64,000 nucleotides of DNA from Nocardioides nitrophenolicus (lineage in GTDB: Bacteria > Actinomycetota > Actinomycetes > Propionibacteriales > Nocardioidaceae): contig NZ_JAFBBY010000001.1 of the NCBI RefSeq assembly GCF_016907515.1, forward strand, positions 1,550,001 to 1,614,000, given 5' to 3'. The position numbers and the translations under genes are program-made. Below the pieces are notes generated by a model, which was not told the origin of the DNA, did not search any database, and worked only from the letters and a program-made list of their open reading frames with translations. Shown here piece by piece: positions 8,719 to 17,351 of this stretch; positions within the stretch are counted from its first letter, which is position 1; every line of letters begins with the position of its first letter.

Positions 8719-9368
8719 ACGAGCGCGTCGAGGCCGTGCGCGGGCTGGCCGTCGGCCCGTTCCGCGTCTCCTACCTCCGCACCGCGGCCGCCCGGCTGAG
8801 CATGCACCGCACGGTGCTGGTCGGGCGCCGGTTCCGGATCGTCGGCCGCCGGCGGATCGAGGTCGCCGACGGCGCCCGCCTGCGGCTGGGCGTCAACTAC
8901 TACGGCTTCCTCACCGGCCACGAGTGGTCGATCATCCGGGTCCGGGGCCGGCTGCGCCTGCTCGGCAACGTCACCGTGGCGACCGGCAACCGCTGGGACG
9001 TCGGCCCGGAGTCGACGGTGTCGGTCGGCGCGAGGACCTACTTCTCACCCGACGGCCTGCTGGTGAGCAACAGCGGGATCACCATCGGCTCCGACTGCGC
9101 CATCGGCTGGCGGGTGCAGCTGCTCGACGACGACTTCCACCGCCACCTCGCCGAGGGCGAGTCCGAGGAGCGCGGCACCGCGCCCGACATCACGATCGGC
9201 GACCGGGTCTGGATCGGCAGCCATGCCCAGATCTACAAGGGCGTGCGGATCGCCGACGGCTGCATCGTCGCCGGCGGCTCCGTGGTGACCTCGTCCATCA
9301 CCGAGCCCGGCTGCCTGGTCGGCGGCGTGCCGGCCAAGATCATCCGGCGCGGCGTGACCTGGCGCTGA
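8715..9368 (+). CDS. Left-handed beta-helix acyltransferase
   Basis: A 217-residue hexapeptide-repeat acyltransferase similar to sugar O-acetyltransferases. Imperfect [LIV]-G-x4 repeats run from about residue 65 onward. DDDFHRH supplies the likely catalytic His, and the C-terminal WIGSHAQIYKGVRI and GGVPAKII signatures are typical of the maltose/serine acetyltransferase-like group. It probably acetylates a sugar of the glycan, with the SGNH hydrolase upstream acting on the same ester. The last gene of the 7031-9368 run, it ends just before a large palindromic element. Confidence 0.83.
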   Translation: MNERVEAVRGLAVGPFRVSYLRTAAARLSMHRTVLVGRRFRIVGRRRIEVADGARLRLGVNYYGFLTGHEWSIIRVRGRLRLLGNVTVATGNRWDVGPESTVSVGARTYFSPDGLLVSNSGITIGSDCAIGWRVQLLDDDFHRHLAEGESEERGTAPDITIGDRVWIGSHAQIYKGVRIADGCIVAGGSVVTSSITEPGCLVGGVPAKIIRRGVTWR

Positions 9369-9376
9369 CCCGGCGG

Positions 9377-9619
9377 GGGCCTGATCTGAGCCCAGCGGAT
9401 CGGGTAGGCCGTCCGGCCAGGCGCCTCCGGCGCCTCCCGGCCCACCCCTCCGCGGCTCGGAGCGAGGGCCCCGCCGTCGGCGCCACCGCACTTCGCATGG
9501 CGAATGTCGATCCAGCGCCGACGGCACCCCGACTTCGCCGCGGAGGGGTGGGCCGTCCGGCGCCTGCGGCGCCCGGCCGGACGGCCGGGTGGTCGAGCCG
9601 GTGGGCTCAGATCAGGCCC
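9377..9619. repeat. Nested palindromic element of about 243 bp
   Basis: The gap between convergent genes is a nearly self-complementary element. The outer arms are 18-base perfect inverted repeats (9377-9394 and 9602-9619, containing CTGATCTGAGCCCA). Inside are 18-base perfect arms (9439-9456 and 9537-9554), then 11-base arms GCCGTCGGCGC (9473-9483) and GCGCCGACGGC (9515-9525), then a central TTCGC-ATG-GCGAA (9492-9504). The right outer arm runs into the last codons of the convergent methyltransferase gene. It could act as a bidirectional terminator, or be a mobile palindromic unit or a structured RNA. No protein is encoded. Confidence 0.85.
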
Positions 9620-10497
9620 GGCACCAGCTCCTGGATGGCCGCCTGCCCGGCGAGGTCGTCGGCGTGGACGACGGCGACGTCCCAGTAGGTGCGGCCGCGA
9701 CTGCGCTGGTTGCCCGGTACGTCGAGGACCGCGCCGTGGCGCCCGGCCTCGGCGGTGGTCGTGCGGCCCACGGGCGTGGCGCCGTTGTCCCAGACCGCGA
9801 CGTCGCGATAGCCGAGCGCCTCGAGCCGGGTCCACACGCTCACCGGGTCGTGACCGGCGATCCGGGTGAGATAGGGGTCGTACTCGAAGAACAGGATCGG
9901 GTGCGCGTCGGCCCAGGCCTCGGCCACCGCGGGCACCAGGACGACGTCGTAGCCGTCGGTGTCGGACTTCACCAGTCGCAGCCGGTCGAACTCGGGGTGC
10001 TCGGCTCGAAGGCGGGTCGGCGAGACCATCGGCATCGCGTCGGCGTCGCCGCCCTCGGCGAAGCGGGTGGTGCCGCCGGTGCGCACGGCGGTGAGGGCGG
10101 CCTGCTCGTCGTCGACCGACAGCAGCGCCTCGACGACCGAGACCCGCTTGTCGCCGTCGACGTTGCGGTGCAGGAACTCCAGGTACGCCGGGTCGGCCTC
10201 GATGCAGAGCACCCGGCCGTCCGCGGCGTTGAGGATCTGCACCGTCGAGTCGCCGACGTTGGCGCCGACGTCGAGCACCGTCAGCGGCGACGACTCGGCG
10301 ACCAGGCGGGCCAGCTCGACCAGGTTCTGTCCGTACGTCGGCCCCCACCGCGCGTAGTCGGGCAGCCGGTGGGACCAGGGCAGCACCAGGGTCACGCCCT
10401 GGACCTCGCGCACCACCGGCCGGAACGGGAACCGGTCGCGGATCAGCCAGCCCAGGCGGCGCTTCGCGGTCGAGACCGCCATGCCCGGACCCATCAT
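9607..10497 (-). CDS. FkbM-family methyltransferase
   Basis: A 296-residue SAM-dependent methyltransferase of the FkbM family. Motif [16 protein letters not shown] at about residue 70 and the post-motif acid CIEADP at about 95 are intact, and [16 protein letters not shown] near 170 is the family signature strand. FkbM enzymes O-methylate sugars or polyketides. The ATG at 10497 overlaps the gmd stop (ATGA), so it is co-translated with GDP-mannose dehydratase. The gene's 3' end forms one arm of the adjacent palindromic element. Confidence 0.8.
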   Translation of the reverse strand: MMGPGMAVSTAKRRLGWLIRDRFPFRPVVREVQGVTLVLPWSHRLPDYARWGPTYGQNLVELARLVAESSPLTVLDVGANVGDSTVQILNAADGRVLCIEADPAYLEFLHRNVDGDKRVSVVEALLSVDDEQAALTAVRTGGTTRFAEGGDADAMPMVSPTRLRAEHPEFDRLRLVKSDTDGYDVVLVPAVAEAWADAHPILFFEYDPYLTRIAGHDPVSVWTRLEALGYRDVAVWDNGATPVGRTTTAEAGRHGAVLDVPGNQRSRGRTYWDVAVVHADDLAGQAAIQELVPGLI

Positions 10498-11489
10498 CCG
10501 TCGATCTCCTTGCGGTGCTGCACCAGGCGGCCGAGGTGCTCGATGTCGGAGTCGACCATCAGCTCGGCCAGGCCCTTGGCCTGCGTCTGCGCCTTCCAGC
10601 CCAGCACGTCGGCGGCCTTCGACGCGTCGCCGATCAGTGCGTCGACCTCGGTCGGGCGCTCGAAGGACTTGTCGTAGCGGACGTGGTCCTCCCAGCTCAG
10701 CCCGGCGTGCGCGAAGGCGTACTGGCAGAACTCGCGGACGGTGGTGCCGACGCCGGTCGCGAGGACGTAGTCCTGCGGCTCGTCGTGCTGCAGCATCCGC
10801 CACATGCCCTCGACGTACTCGGGCGCGTAGCCCCAGTCACGCACCGCCTCCAGGTTGCCGAGGTCGAGGTGGTCGGCGATGCCGAGCTTGACCGACGCGA
10901 CGCCGAGGGTGATCTTGCGGGTCACGAAGCTCTCGCCACGGCGCGGCGACTCGTGGTTGAACAGGATGCCGGAGACGGCGTACAGGTCGTAGGCCTCGCG
11001 GTAGTTGACGGTCACCCAGTGGGAGTAGAGCTTCGCCGCGCCGTAGGGCGAGCGCGGGTAGAACACCGTCGACTCGTTCTGCGGCGGCGGGGTCGCACCG
11101 AACATCTCGGAGGTGGACGCCTGGTAGAACCGGCAGTCCAGCTTGGCCGCGCGGATCGCCTCGAGCAGCCGCAGCGTGCCGACGGCGTCGGTCGAGGCGG
11201 TGTACTCCGGCAGCTCGAAGGACACCTTGACGTGGCTCTGCGCACCCAGGTTGTAGACCTCGTGCGGCTCGATGTCGCGCAGCTGGTTGCTCAGGCTGAC
11301 CCCGTCGGTGAGGTCGCCGTAGTGGAGGTGGAGGTCCGCCTTGCCGTGCAGATGGTCGATCCGGCTGCGGTTGAGGGTCGACGACCGCCGGACCAGGCCA
11401 TGGACCTCGTATCCCTTCCCGAGCAGCAGCTCGGCGAGATATGAACCGTCCTGACCGGTGATTCCGGTGATGAGAGCACGCTTGGTCAC
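10494..11489 (-). CDS. gmd: GDP-mannose 4,6-dehydratase
   Basis: A 331-residue extended SDR converting GDP-D-mannose to GDP-4-keto-6-deoxy-D-mannose. N-terminal [17 protein letters not shown], the [11 protein letters not shown] segment, STSEMFG and YGAAK (Tyr-xxx-Lys), plus [15 protein letters not shown], are all characteristic of GMD. Length is normal (about 330-370). The GTG at 11489 is 24 bases from the divergent glycosyltransferase start, leaving a very compact shared promoter. No GDP-fucose synthase was found here, so the product may be reduced to rhamnose or used by the other epimerases in the cluster. Confidence 0.93.
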   Translation of the reverse strand: MTKRALITGITGQDGSYLAELLLGKGYEVHGLVRRSSTLNRSRIDHLHGKADLHLHYGDLTDGVSLSNQLRDIEPHEVYNLGAQSHVKVSFELPEYTASTDAVGTLRLLEAIRAAKLDCRFYQASTSEMFGATPPPQNESTVFYPRSPYGAAKLYSHWVTVNYREAYDLYAVSGILFNHESPRRGESFVTRKITLGVASVKLGIADHLDLGNLEAVRDWGYAPEYVEGMWRMLQHDEPQDYVLATGVGTTVREFCQYAFAHAGLSWEDHVRYDKSFERPTEVDALIGDASKAADVLGWKAQTQAKGLAELMVDSDIEHLGRLVQHRKEIDG

Positions 11490-11513
11490 GGGGGCACAGT
11501 ATCGTCGCTGACC

Positions 11514-12569
11514 GTGCATGTGCTGGTGGATGCGATCCTTGCCCGACCCGGCAGCGTCTCGATCGTCGTCCAGCATCTGGTGCGCGGGTGGACCGAGGCG
11601 TTCCCCGACGACGAGCTCACCGTGCTGCTCGGTCCCGACAGCGAGCGCTTCGCCACGCCGGCGTCGGTCCGGGTCTCCGAGCTGCCCGCGTCGGGCCGGC
11701 TCGGCCGGCTGTGGTCGCGCTCGGGTGCCGTACGCCGGGCCGCCCGGGAGCTCGACGTCGACGCGGTCCTCAGCTCGGCCCCGGCGAGCAGCCTGCTCGG
11801 CACCCGCCAGCCGCGCGGGCTGATCTTCTACGACCTGCGCCACGAGCTGCGACCCGAGCAGTTCTCGCTGCGGACCCGGGTGGCGCGGCAGCTGTCGTGG
11901 GCCTGGAGCATGCGCCTGGCCGACGGGATCTTCTGCATCTCCGAGCGCAGCCACGCCGACCTGCGCCGCCGGCACCCGCGGCTGGCCCGCACGGCGGTCA
12001 CCGCCGCGCTCGGGTCGGACCACGCCCTGGCCTGGCCGCGGCCGGAGCCGGGCGAGCGGCCCTACGCCCTGGCCTTCGGCCATTTCGGCAACAAGAACGC
12101 CGACGCCGTGATCGCCGGGTGGGCCGAGTTCGTCGCCGCCCACCCCGGGTGGGTCCTGCGCCTGGTCGGCATGGGCCGCGCCGACCGCGAGGCGGCCCAG
12201 GCGCAGGTCGACCGGCTCGGCAGCACCGACAGCGTCGAGCTGATGCCGTGGCTCGACGACGACGCCTTCGGCGCGTGCTTCGCCGGCGCCGGCATGGTCG
12301 TCTTCCCCTCCGACTTCGAGGGCTTCGGGCTGCCCGCCGCGGAGGCGCTGCGGCTCGGCATCCCCACGGTGATCTCCGACGACCCCGCGCTGGCCGAGGT
12401 CACCGGCGGGTACGCCGTCGTGACCGCATCGACGAGGCCGGCCGACCTCGCAGTCGCCATGGGCCGCGCCAGCGAGCTCTCCGCCGACCGGCTCGCGGAG
12501 GGCCAGGCCTTCGCCGAGGCGTTCACGTGGCGTCGTACGGCGGAAGTGGTCCGTTCCGGCCTGCGGTGA
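11514..12569 (+). CDS. Glycosyltransferase family 4
   Basis: A 351-residue GT-B fold glycosyltransferase. The C-terminal nucleotide-sugar domain contains [19 protein letters not shown], the EX7E motif of GT4 enzymes, at about residues 262-280. It has no membrane segment. It probably adds a sugar, perhaps from a GDP-sugar given the divergent gmd, to the lipid-linked repeat unit on the cytoplasmic face. GTG start at 11514; a downstream ATG is not in frame with the domain start. Confidence 0.85.
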   Translation: MHVLVDAILARPGSVSIVVQHLVRGWTEAFPDDELTVLLGPDSERFATPASVRVSELPASGRLGRLWSRSGAVRRAARELDVDAVLSSAPASSLLGTRQPRGLIFYDLRHELRPEQFSLRTRVARQLSWAWSMRLADGIFCISERSHADLRRRHPRLARTAVTAALGSDHALAWPRPEPGERPYALAFGHFGNKNADAVIAGWAEFVAAHPGWVLRLVGMGRADREAAQAQVDRLGSTDSVELMPWLDDDAFGACFAGAGMVVFPSDFEGFGLPAAEALRLGIPTVISDDPALAEVTGGYAVVTASTRPADLAVAMGRASELSADRLAEGQAFAEAFTWRRTAEVVRSGLR

Positions 12570-12626
12570 CCCACGACCTGCTGTACTACCGTCACCCCGT
12601 CCCAGCTCCCCCACCCGGAGACGTGC

Positions 12627-13520
12627 ATGACCCACTGCCCTGCCTGCGCGGGCGCCCGAGTCCACACCGCCGTCGCGTCACGCGCCACCGGCCGGAGGAT
12701 CAGCACCTGCCGTGACTGCGGCGTCCGCTTCTGGTCCGACCACCGGGCAGCGGAGCGGATGGACGCGATCGTCATCCAGAAGGAGTGGTCGGCCGACGAC
12801 TACGGCGACTGGGTCGACATCAAGCGCGAGGGCGCGGGGCCCGACGCCTGGCGCGAGGCACTCGGCTGGATCGGCGACGCGCTCGGCGAGCGCGGCGAGC
12901 GACGTCCGCTCATCTACGACATCGGAGCGGGCGACGGCGAGTTCCTCAGCGTGGCCCGCGACGAGTTCGGCTACGACGTCACCGGCAACGAGATCGTCGC
13001 GGGCGCGGTCGAGCTGGCGCGCGAGCGCCACGGCGTGACCCTCGACCTCGGGGACCTGGAGACGCTCGGCCACGTCGAGACCGCCGACGCGGTGACCCTG
13101 TGGTGCGTCCTCGCCCACGTCACCGAGGGCGACGGCCTGCTGGCCGACATACACCGGATGCTGCGTCCCGGCGGGGTGCTCTTCCTCCAGACCCCCCACT
13201 GGACCGCGGCCGACCAGGCCGCCCACCTGGTCAAGCGCGCCACCCGGGGCCGGGCCAGCCAGGTGCCGGACCGCCGGATCGCCCAGCACCACTGGATCCT
13301 GCACACCAGGCGCAGCATCACCGCCCAGCTGACCCGGCTCGGCTTCGTCGACGTCGTCGCGGAGCCCCGGCTGCGCTACACGCTCACCTCGGAGGCCTAC
13401 ATCGCCTCGATGAACCCGCCGGCCTGGTCGGTCCGCCCCGCCGCCCGGCTGCTCGACCGCCTGGTCTCCAGCCCGGTGGCGCCGCGGATCGTGCTCGACG
13501 TACGCGCCCGCAAGGGCTAG
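12627..13520 (+). CDS. Class I SAM methyltransferase with zinc ribbon
   Basis: A 297-residue protein. An N-terminal four-cysteine knuckle (CPAC near residue 4 and CRDC near 28) precedes a methyltransferase core with [15 protein letters not shown] (motif I) at about residue 93 and a typical [16 protein letters not shown] strand. The architecture matches the sugar or SAM methyltransferases with N-terminal Cys knuckles found in glycan and antibiotic clusters. It lies 57 bp downstream of the glycosyltransferase in the same direction. Substrate unknown. Confidence 0.78.
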   Translation: MTHCPACAGARVHTAVASRATGRRISTCRDCGVRFWSDHRAAERMDAIVIQKEWSADDYGDWVDIKREGAGPDAWREALGWIGDALGERGERRPLIYDIGAGDGEFLSVARDEFGYDVTGNEIVAGAVELARERHGVTLDLGDLETLGHVETADAVTLWCVLAHVTEGDGLLADIHRMLRPGGVLFLQTPHWTAADQAAHLVKRATRGRASQVPDRRIAQHHWILHTRRSITAQLTRLGFVDVVAEPRLRYTLTSEAYIASMNPPAWSVRPAARLLDRLVSSPVAPRIVLDVRARKG

Positions 13521-13556
13521 CCGACCACTGAGCGACTCCGCCGGCTGCGGGCTGCT

Positions 13557-13637
13557 GGTCGGCGGTGGTCGGTGGTGGTCGGCGGTGGTCGGCGGGCGGT
13601 CGGTGGTGGTCGGTGGTGGTCGGTGGTGGTCGGTGGG
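13557..13637. repeat. 10-bp tandem repeat (GGTGGTCGGT)
   Basis: About eight imperfect tandem copies of a 10-base unit, GGTGGTCGGT or GGTGGTCGGC, directly after the methyltransferase gene and abutting the first 118-bp element. One copy contains an extra base and a variant triplet. It lies between convergent genes and reads only as low-complexity sequence in any frame. Confidence 0.85.
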
Positions 13638-13755
13638 GCGCTGTAACACGTTGTTCGCCGACCTACCCGACCCCAGACGTCGCGAAAGGGGCTCTGTGCG
13701 GGTCAGGTACCACCGGCACGGGCCCACCACAGCAGCGGACAACGTGTTACAGCGC
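13638..13755. repeat. 118-bp repeat with terminal inverted repeats, copy 1
   Basis: A 118-base element beginning GCGCTGTAACACGTTGT and ending with its complement ACAACGTGTTACAGCGC. The terminal inverted repeat extends about 21 bases with one mismatch. It differs from copy 2 at one base (CCGGCAC against CCGACAC). It has no coding potential. The size and ends resemble a miniature inverted-repeat element or a dispersed palindromic unit; no flanking target-site duplication is obvious. Confidence 0.9.
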
Positions 13756-13812
13756 GTTCTCTGAGCCGCGCCCGCTCCGCAGACCGGTACGCCGCTGCGG
13801 TGGTCGGGGCGG

Positions 13813-13930
13813 GCGCTGTAACACGTTGTTCGCCGACCTACCCGACCCCAGACGTCGCGAAAGGGGCTCTGTGCGGGTCAGGTACCACCGACACGGGCCC
13901 ACCACAGCAGCGGACAACGTGTTACAGCGC
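13813..13930. repeat. 118-bp repeat with terminal inverted repeats, copy 2
   Basis: Second direct copy of the preceding element, 57 bases downstream and identical apart from one base. Together with the tandem repeat, the two copies occupy most of the 438-bp gap between two convergent genes; the remaining bases show nothing else recognisable. Near-identity implies recent duplication or gene conversion. Confidence 0.9.
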
Positions 13931-13958
13931 GCCCCTGAGGTTCGCCGCCCCGCACCGC

Positions 13959-15005
13959 TCAGCGGTTCAGCAGCCGCCGCACCACCCGCCAGATCACCGG
14001 CTGGGTGATGATCTTGCGCACGATCGCACGCAGCCACAGCGGGCGGATGATGGCGCGCGCGACCCGGGAGATCCAGCTGTCGGTGCGCACCATGATCAGC
14101 TCGAGCTCCTCCTCGACCTTCCGGTTGCGCTCGACGGCGGCGGGATGGCGCAGCGGGAGCTCCAGCGGGCGGGCGGGGATCGACTCCTTCTGCGCGCGCA
14201 CGTTGGTGGCGCCCTCGCCGTAGCCGTCGTTCTCGATCAGGTTGTGTCGAGGGACGGCGGACAGCCCGTTCTGGTTGATGATGGTGACCCACCAGTGGTG
14301 GTCCCAGAAGTACGACGTCGGGTCGGCGTCGTAGGCGACCTTGGTGAAGTGCCGGCGGCCCGCCTCGGAGACCAGCGCGTCGGGGTGCGGCGGCGCGGGC
14401 ACGGCGCGATGGGGCGGAACCAGCCGGCCCGGCTGGTCGACCGGCACGTGCTCCCGGTCGAACAGCCGGCGGTGCGCCTGCCAGCGGTCGGCCCAGCTCG
14501 CCCAGCCCCAGATGCTGGCCCAGGTCGCGAAGTCGTAGCTGAGGTCGCCGAAGTAGGACTCCGGCACCTCGTGGGTGTCGCCCGAGATCAGCCAGACCCG
14601 CTTGTCGTCGCGGTAGCGCTCGAGCAGCTCCTCGCAGTAGACGAAGAAGGTCGGGTCGGCGATGCAGTCGTCCTCGAGGAAGATCGCCTCGTCCACCTGG
14701 GAGAAGACCCAGTCGATGCCGGCTTCGATGTTGGGGTCGAGACCGCGGTTGGTCTCGGCGAAGCGCGGCAGCACCTCGCAGCCCCAGTCGACCTCGTCGA
14801 AGAGCGCCCGCACCTGCGCGCACAGCCGGGCGTCGTCGTCGTTGCCGGCGCGCGGGCCGTCGGCGATCACGAACAGCCGCTCCGGCTTGGCCGCCCGGAT
14901 CGCCGCGAGGGTGCGTCGGGTCAGATCCGGGCGGTTGAACACGAACATGACGACAGGTGTCTGCACCGCGTACTCCTCTGTGGTCGGCGATTCGGGGGTG
15001 ACCAT
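13959..15005 (-). CDS. GT-A fold glycosyltransferase
   Basis: A 348-residue predicted glycosyltransferase. The N-terminus (TPVVMFVFNRPDLTRRTL) is typical of nucleotide-diphospho-sugar transferases, and IFLEDDCIADPTFF near residue 105 gives an acidic E-D-D metal-binding motif like that of GnT-I-like and related bacterial enzymes. WASWADRW and a C-terminal basic amphipathic region, which may touch the membrane, follow. ATG at 15005 was chosen, although a GTG at 14969 directly before the domain is also possible. It is divergent from the 15093 dehydratase. Confidence 0.7.
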   Translation of the reverse strand: MVTPESPTTEEYAVQTPVVMFVFNRPDLTRRTLAAIRAAKPERLFVIADGPRAGNDDDARLCAQVRALFDEVDWGCEVLPRFAETNRGLDPNIEAGIDWVFSQVDEAIFLEDDCIADPTFFVYCEELLERYRDDKRVWLISGDTHEVPESYFGDLSYDFATWASIWGWASWADRWQAHRRLFDREHVPVDQPGRLVPPHRAVPAPPHPDALVSEAGRRHFTKVAYDADPTSYFWDHHWWVTIINQNGLSAVPRHNLIENDGYGEGATNVRAQKESIPARPLELPLRHPAAVERNRKVEEELELIMVRTDSWISRVARAIIRPLWLRAIVRKIITQPVIWRVVRRLLNR

Positions 15006-15092
15006 ATCGAGCCCAGGCCGTTGTTGCGGTTGATACGGTCGCGCCCGCTCGACCACTGGTCATCGAGTTTCGCTAGAGGGGACCCCCAACCC

Positions 15093-16190
15093 ATGAACGA
15101 CTTCTGGTACGGCAAGCGCGTGCTGATCACGGGCGGCGACGGCTTCGTCGCCAGCAACCTGACCGAGGCGCTGCTGCGCCGCGGCGCCATGGTCACGATC
15201 ACGGTGCGGCACAACCGGCCGGTCCCCACCGCGGCGCTGCTCGGCTTCGACTCCCGGCCGGACGTCGAGGTCTGCGAGATGGACGACTTCACCCAGGTGC
15301 AGCGACTGTGCAACCGCCACCAGATCGACACGATCTTCCACCTCGCGGCGTCCGCGATCGTCGCCGACGCGGCGAACGCGCCGATGAGCACGCTCCACAA
15401 CAACATCCTGCCGACCCTCAACCTGCTCGAGGCGGCGCGGATCAACGACATCCCGCGGGTCCTCATCGCCTCCACCGACAAGTCGTACGGCGACCACGCC
15501 GACCTCGACGACCCCGAGCCGCTGCCCTACCGCGAGGGCCACGCGCTGCGCGGCATGGACGTCTACAGCGCGTCCAAGGCGTGCGCCGACCTGATCGCGC
15601 AGACCTACGGCTTCCAGTTCAACGTGCCGGCCCTGATCGTCCGCAGCTGCAACATCTACGGCGCCGGCGACCTCAACTTCACCCGGCTGATCCCCCGCAC
15701 CAGCCTGCGGATGCTCAACGACAAGGCGCCGGTGATCAACCTCGGCAACGCCGACGTGCTGCGCGAGTACGTCTACATCGACGACCTCGTCGACTCCTAC
15801 CTCTACCTCGCCGAGAACGTCGAGCGGCACTTCAGCGCCGCCATGCCGCGCACCGGCCGCGCGACGTACGGCTGGCCGGCGTTCAACGTCGGCAGCTTCA
15901 GCAGCACGTCGGGCAAGCAGCCGAGCGACTACGGCAACATCCGCAGCGTGCGCCAGGTGATCGAGCAGATCGGCACCATCCTCGGCAGCACCCGCGAGCC
16001 GGTCACCATCCCGAAGCCCGCGAACTTCATCGAGATCCCCGACCAGTTCCTGGACTCCACCAAGCTCCACGAGTTCGGGTTCACCCCGCGGGTCAGCTTC
16101 GAGGAGGGCCTGAGCCGCACGGTCGAGTGGTACGCAAAGAACCAGGAGGCGTTCACCCGCGCCGGCGCGCGCAACGTCCTCGCGGACTGA
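15093..16190 (+). CDS. NAD-dependent sugar dehydratase/epimerase (CDP-glucose 4,6-dehydratase-like)
   Basis: A 365-residue extended SDR. LITGGDGFVASNL is the nucleotide-binding loop, with Asp and Val in place of the usual residues. IASTDKSYG near residue 127 and YSASKACAD near 152 provide the Thr/Asp/Lys and Tyr-xxx-Lys catalytic elements. The STDKxYG form is characteristic of CDP-glucose 4,6-dehydratase and close relatives, but substrate is not proven. A GAGGGG at 15076-15081 is the ribosome binding site. Confidence 0.75.
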   Translation: MNDFWYGKRVLITGGDGFVASNLTEALLRRGAMVTITVRHNRPVPTAALLGFDSRPDVEVCEMDDFTQVQRLCNRHQIDTIFHLAASAIVADAANAPMSTLHNNILPTLNLLEAARINDIPRVLIASTDKSYGDHADLDDPEPLPYREGHALRGMDVYSASKACADLIAQTYGFQFNVPALIVRSCNIYGAGDLNFTRLIPRTSLRMLNDKAPVINLGNADVLREYVYIDDLVDSYLYLAENVERHFSAAMPRTGRATYGWPAFNVGSFSSTSGKQPSDYGNIRSVRQVIEQIGTILGSTREPVTIPKPANFIEIPDQFLDSTKLHEFGFTPRVSFEEGLSRTVEWYAKNQEAFTRAGARNVLAD

Positions 16191-16212
16191 CGTCCGGCTC
16201 GCCGGTCGCCGG

Positions 16213-17211
16213 CTACCGGCGGCCGGCGGGCAGGCGCAGGTCGAGATAGGCCGGCGCCTCCTCGATCCCGGTGCGCAGCCGTTCGAGGTCGGCGGCCACC
16301 AGGTGCGCGACCAGCGTCTCGAAGCCGACCCCGGCGCGCCAGCCGAGCGCGGCGGCGGCCGGCTCGGGGTCGGCGACGAAGACCGCGGTGTCGGCCGGGC
16401 GCAGCAGCGCCGGGTCCTGCACGACGCGCTCCCCCGGATCGCCGAGACCGGCCGCGGCGAAGGCGAGCGCGAGCAGGTCGGCCAGCGAGTGCGCGACGCC
16501 GGTGCCGATCGGCAGGTCGAGCGGGACGTCGTGGGCGAGCTGGAGTCGCATCGCCTCGACGTACTCGCCGGCGAAGCCCCAGTCCCGCTGCACGTCGAGA
16601 TTGCCGAGGCTGACCGTCTCGCGCCGACCGAGCGCGATCTCCGCCGCGCTGCGGGCGATCTTGCGGGTCACGAAGCGGGTCGGGCGCACCGCGCTCTCGT
16701 GGTTGTGGAGCACGCCGCACACCGCGAACAGGTCGTGCTCGGCGCGCGCCCGGCGCACCACGTCGTCGGCCGCGGCCTTGGCCCGGGCGTACGGGCTGTC
16801 GGCCGCGCCACCGTGCACCTCGGCGGAGGAGGCCTGGAACAGCCGGGCGTCGTGCCCGCGCTCGGAGCGCAGCCGCAGCAGCGCGGCGACCAGCCGCTCG
16901 ACCGGCGCGGCATTGGTCGCGGCGGTCAGCTCCGGCTCCTCCCAGCTGCGCCCGACCGAGCTCAGGGCCGCCAGGTTGTAGACCTCGTCGGGCGCTACCT
17001 CGACCACCAGCGCCTCGAGCGCGGCGCCGTCGCGTACGTCGAGCGGGCGCAGGTCGACGCCGTCGAGGTAGACCCGGCGCGCGTCGTCGGCGGCGAAGCC
17101 CGGCGCGACGGTGCCGACGACGGCGAGGCCGGAGGCACGCAGGGAGCGCGCGAGGTAGATCCCGTCCTGCCCCGCGACGCCGGTGACCAGGGCGGTACGC
17201 ACGGACGTCAC
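16213..17211 (-). CDS. GMD-like sugar-nucleotide dehydratase (divergent paralogue)
   Basis: A 332-residue extended SDR related to gmd. It keeps VTGVAGQDGIYLA, QASSAEVHG, YARAK, LHNHESAVRPTRFVTRK and the DWGFAGEYVEAM segment typical of GMD. It lacks the canonical RRSS(T/F)N loop after the first strand, which helps bind NADP and contacts the subunit partner. It may therefore be a GDP-mannose dehydratase paralogue or act on another NDP-sugar. Start is GTG at 17211 or 17202; neither has a strong ribosome binding site. It is convergent with the dehydratase (22-bp gap) and divergent from the GME homologue. Confidence 0.72.
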   Translation of the reverse strand: MTSVRTALVTGVAGQDGIYLARSLRASGLAVVGTVAPGFAADDARRVYLDGVDLRPLDVRDGAALEALVVEVAPDEVYNLAALSSVGRSWEEPELTAATNAAPVERLVAALLRLRSERGHDARLFQASSAEVHGGAADSPYARAKAAADDVVRRARAEHDLFAVCGVLHNHESAVRPTRFVTRKIARSAAEIALGRRETVSLGNLDVQRDWGFAGEYVEAMRLQLAHDVPLDLPIGTGVAHSLADLLALAFAAAGLGDPGERVVQDPALLRPADTAVFVADPEPAAAALGWRAGVGFETLVAHLVAADLERLRTGIEEAPAYLDLRLPAGRR

Positions 17212-17351
17212 TGTAGTGGCCCGCCCCGTGTGCGTGCCCCGGCCTCCCACTGCCCTCGGAATGGGGGACAACAGGGCGTGACGCTCCCGAGGACGTCTCG
17301 TTGGTCACTCGACGCTGGGGGGCGGATTCAATCGACATGAGGAGTGCACGC

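Noticed and set aside
9481..9560. Attachment site or origin function for the nested palindrome
   Set aside because: No recombinase, DnaA-box cluster or neighbouring replication gene supports it.
13557..13637. Possible CRISPR-like or VNTR signal in the GGTGGTCGGT array
   Set aside because: The units are 10 bases, contiguous and have no spacers; a simple tandem repeat fits.
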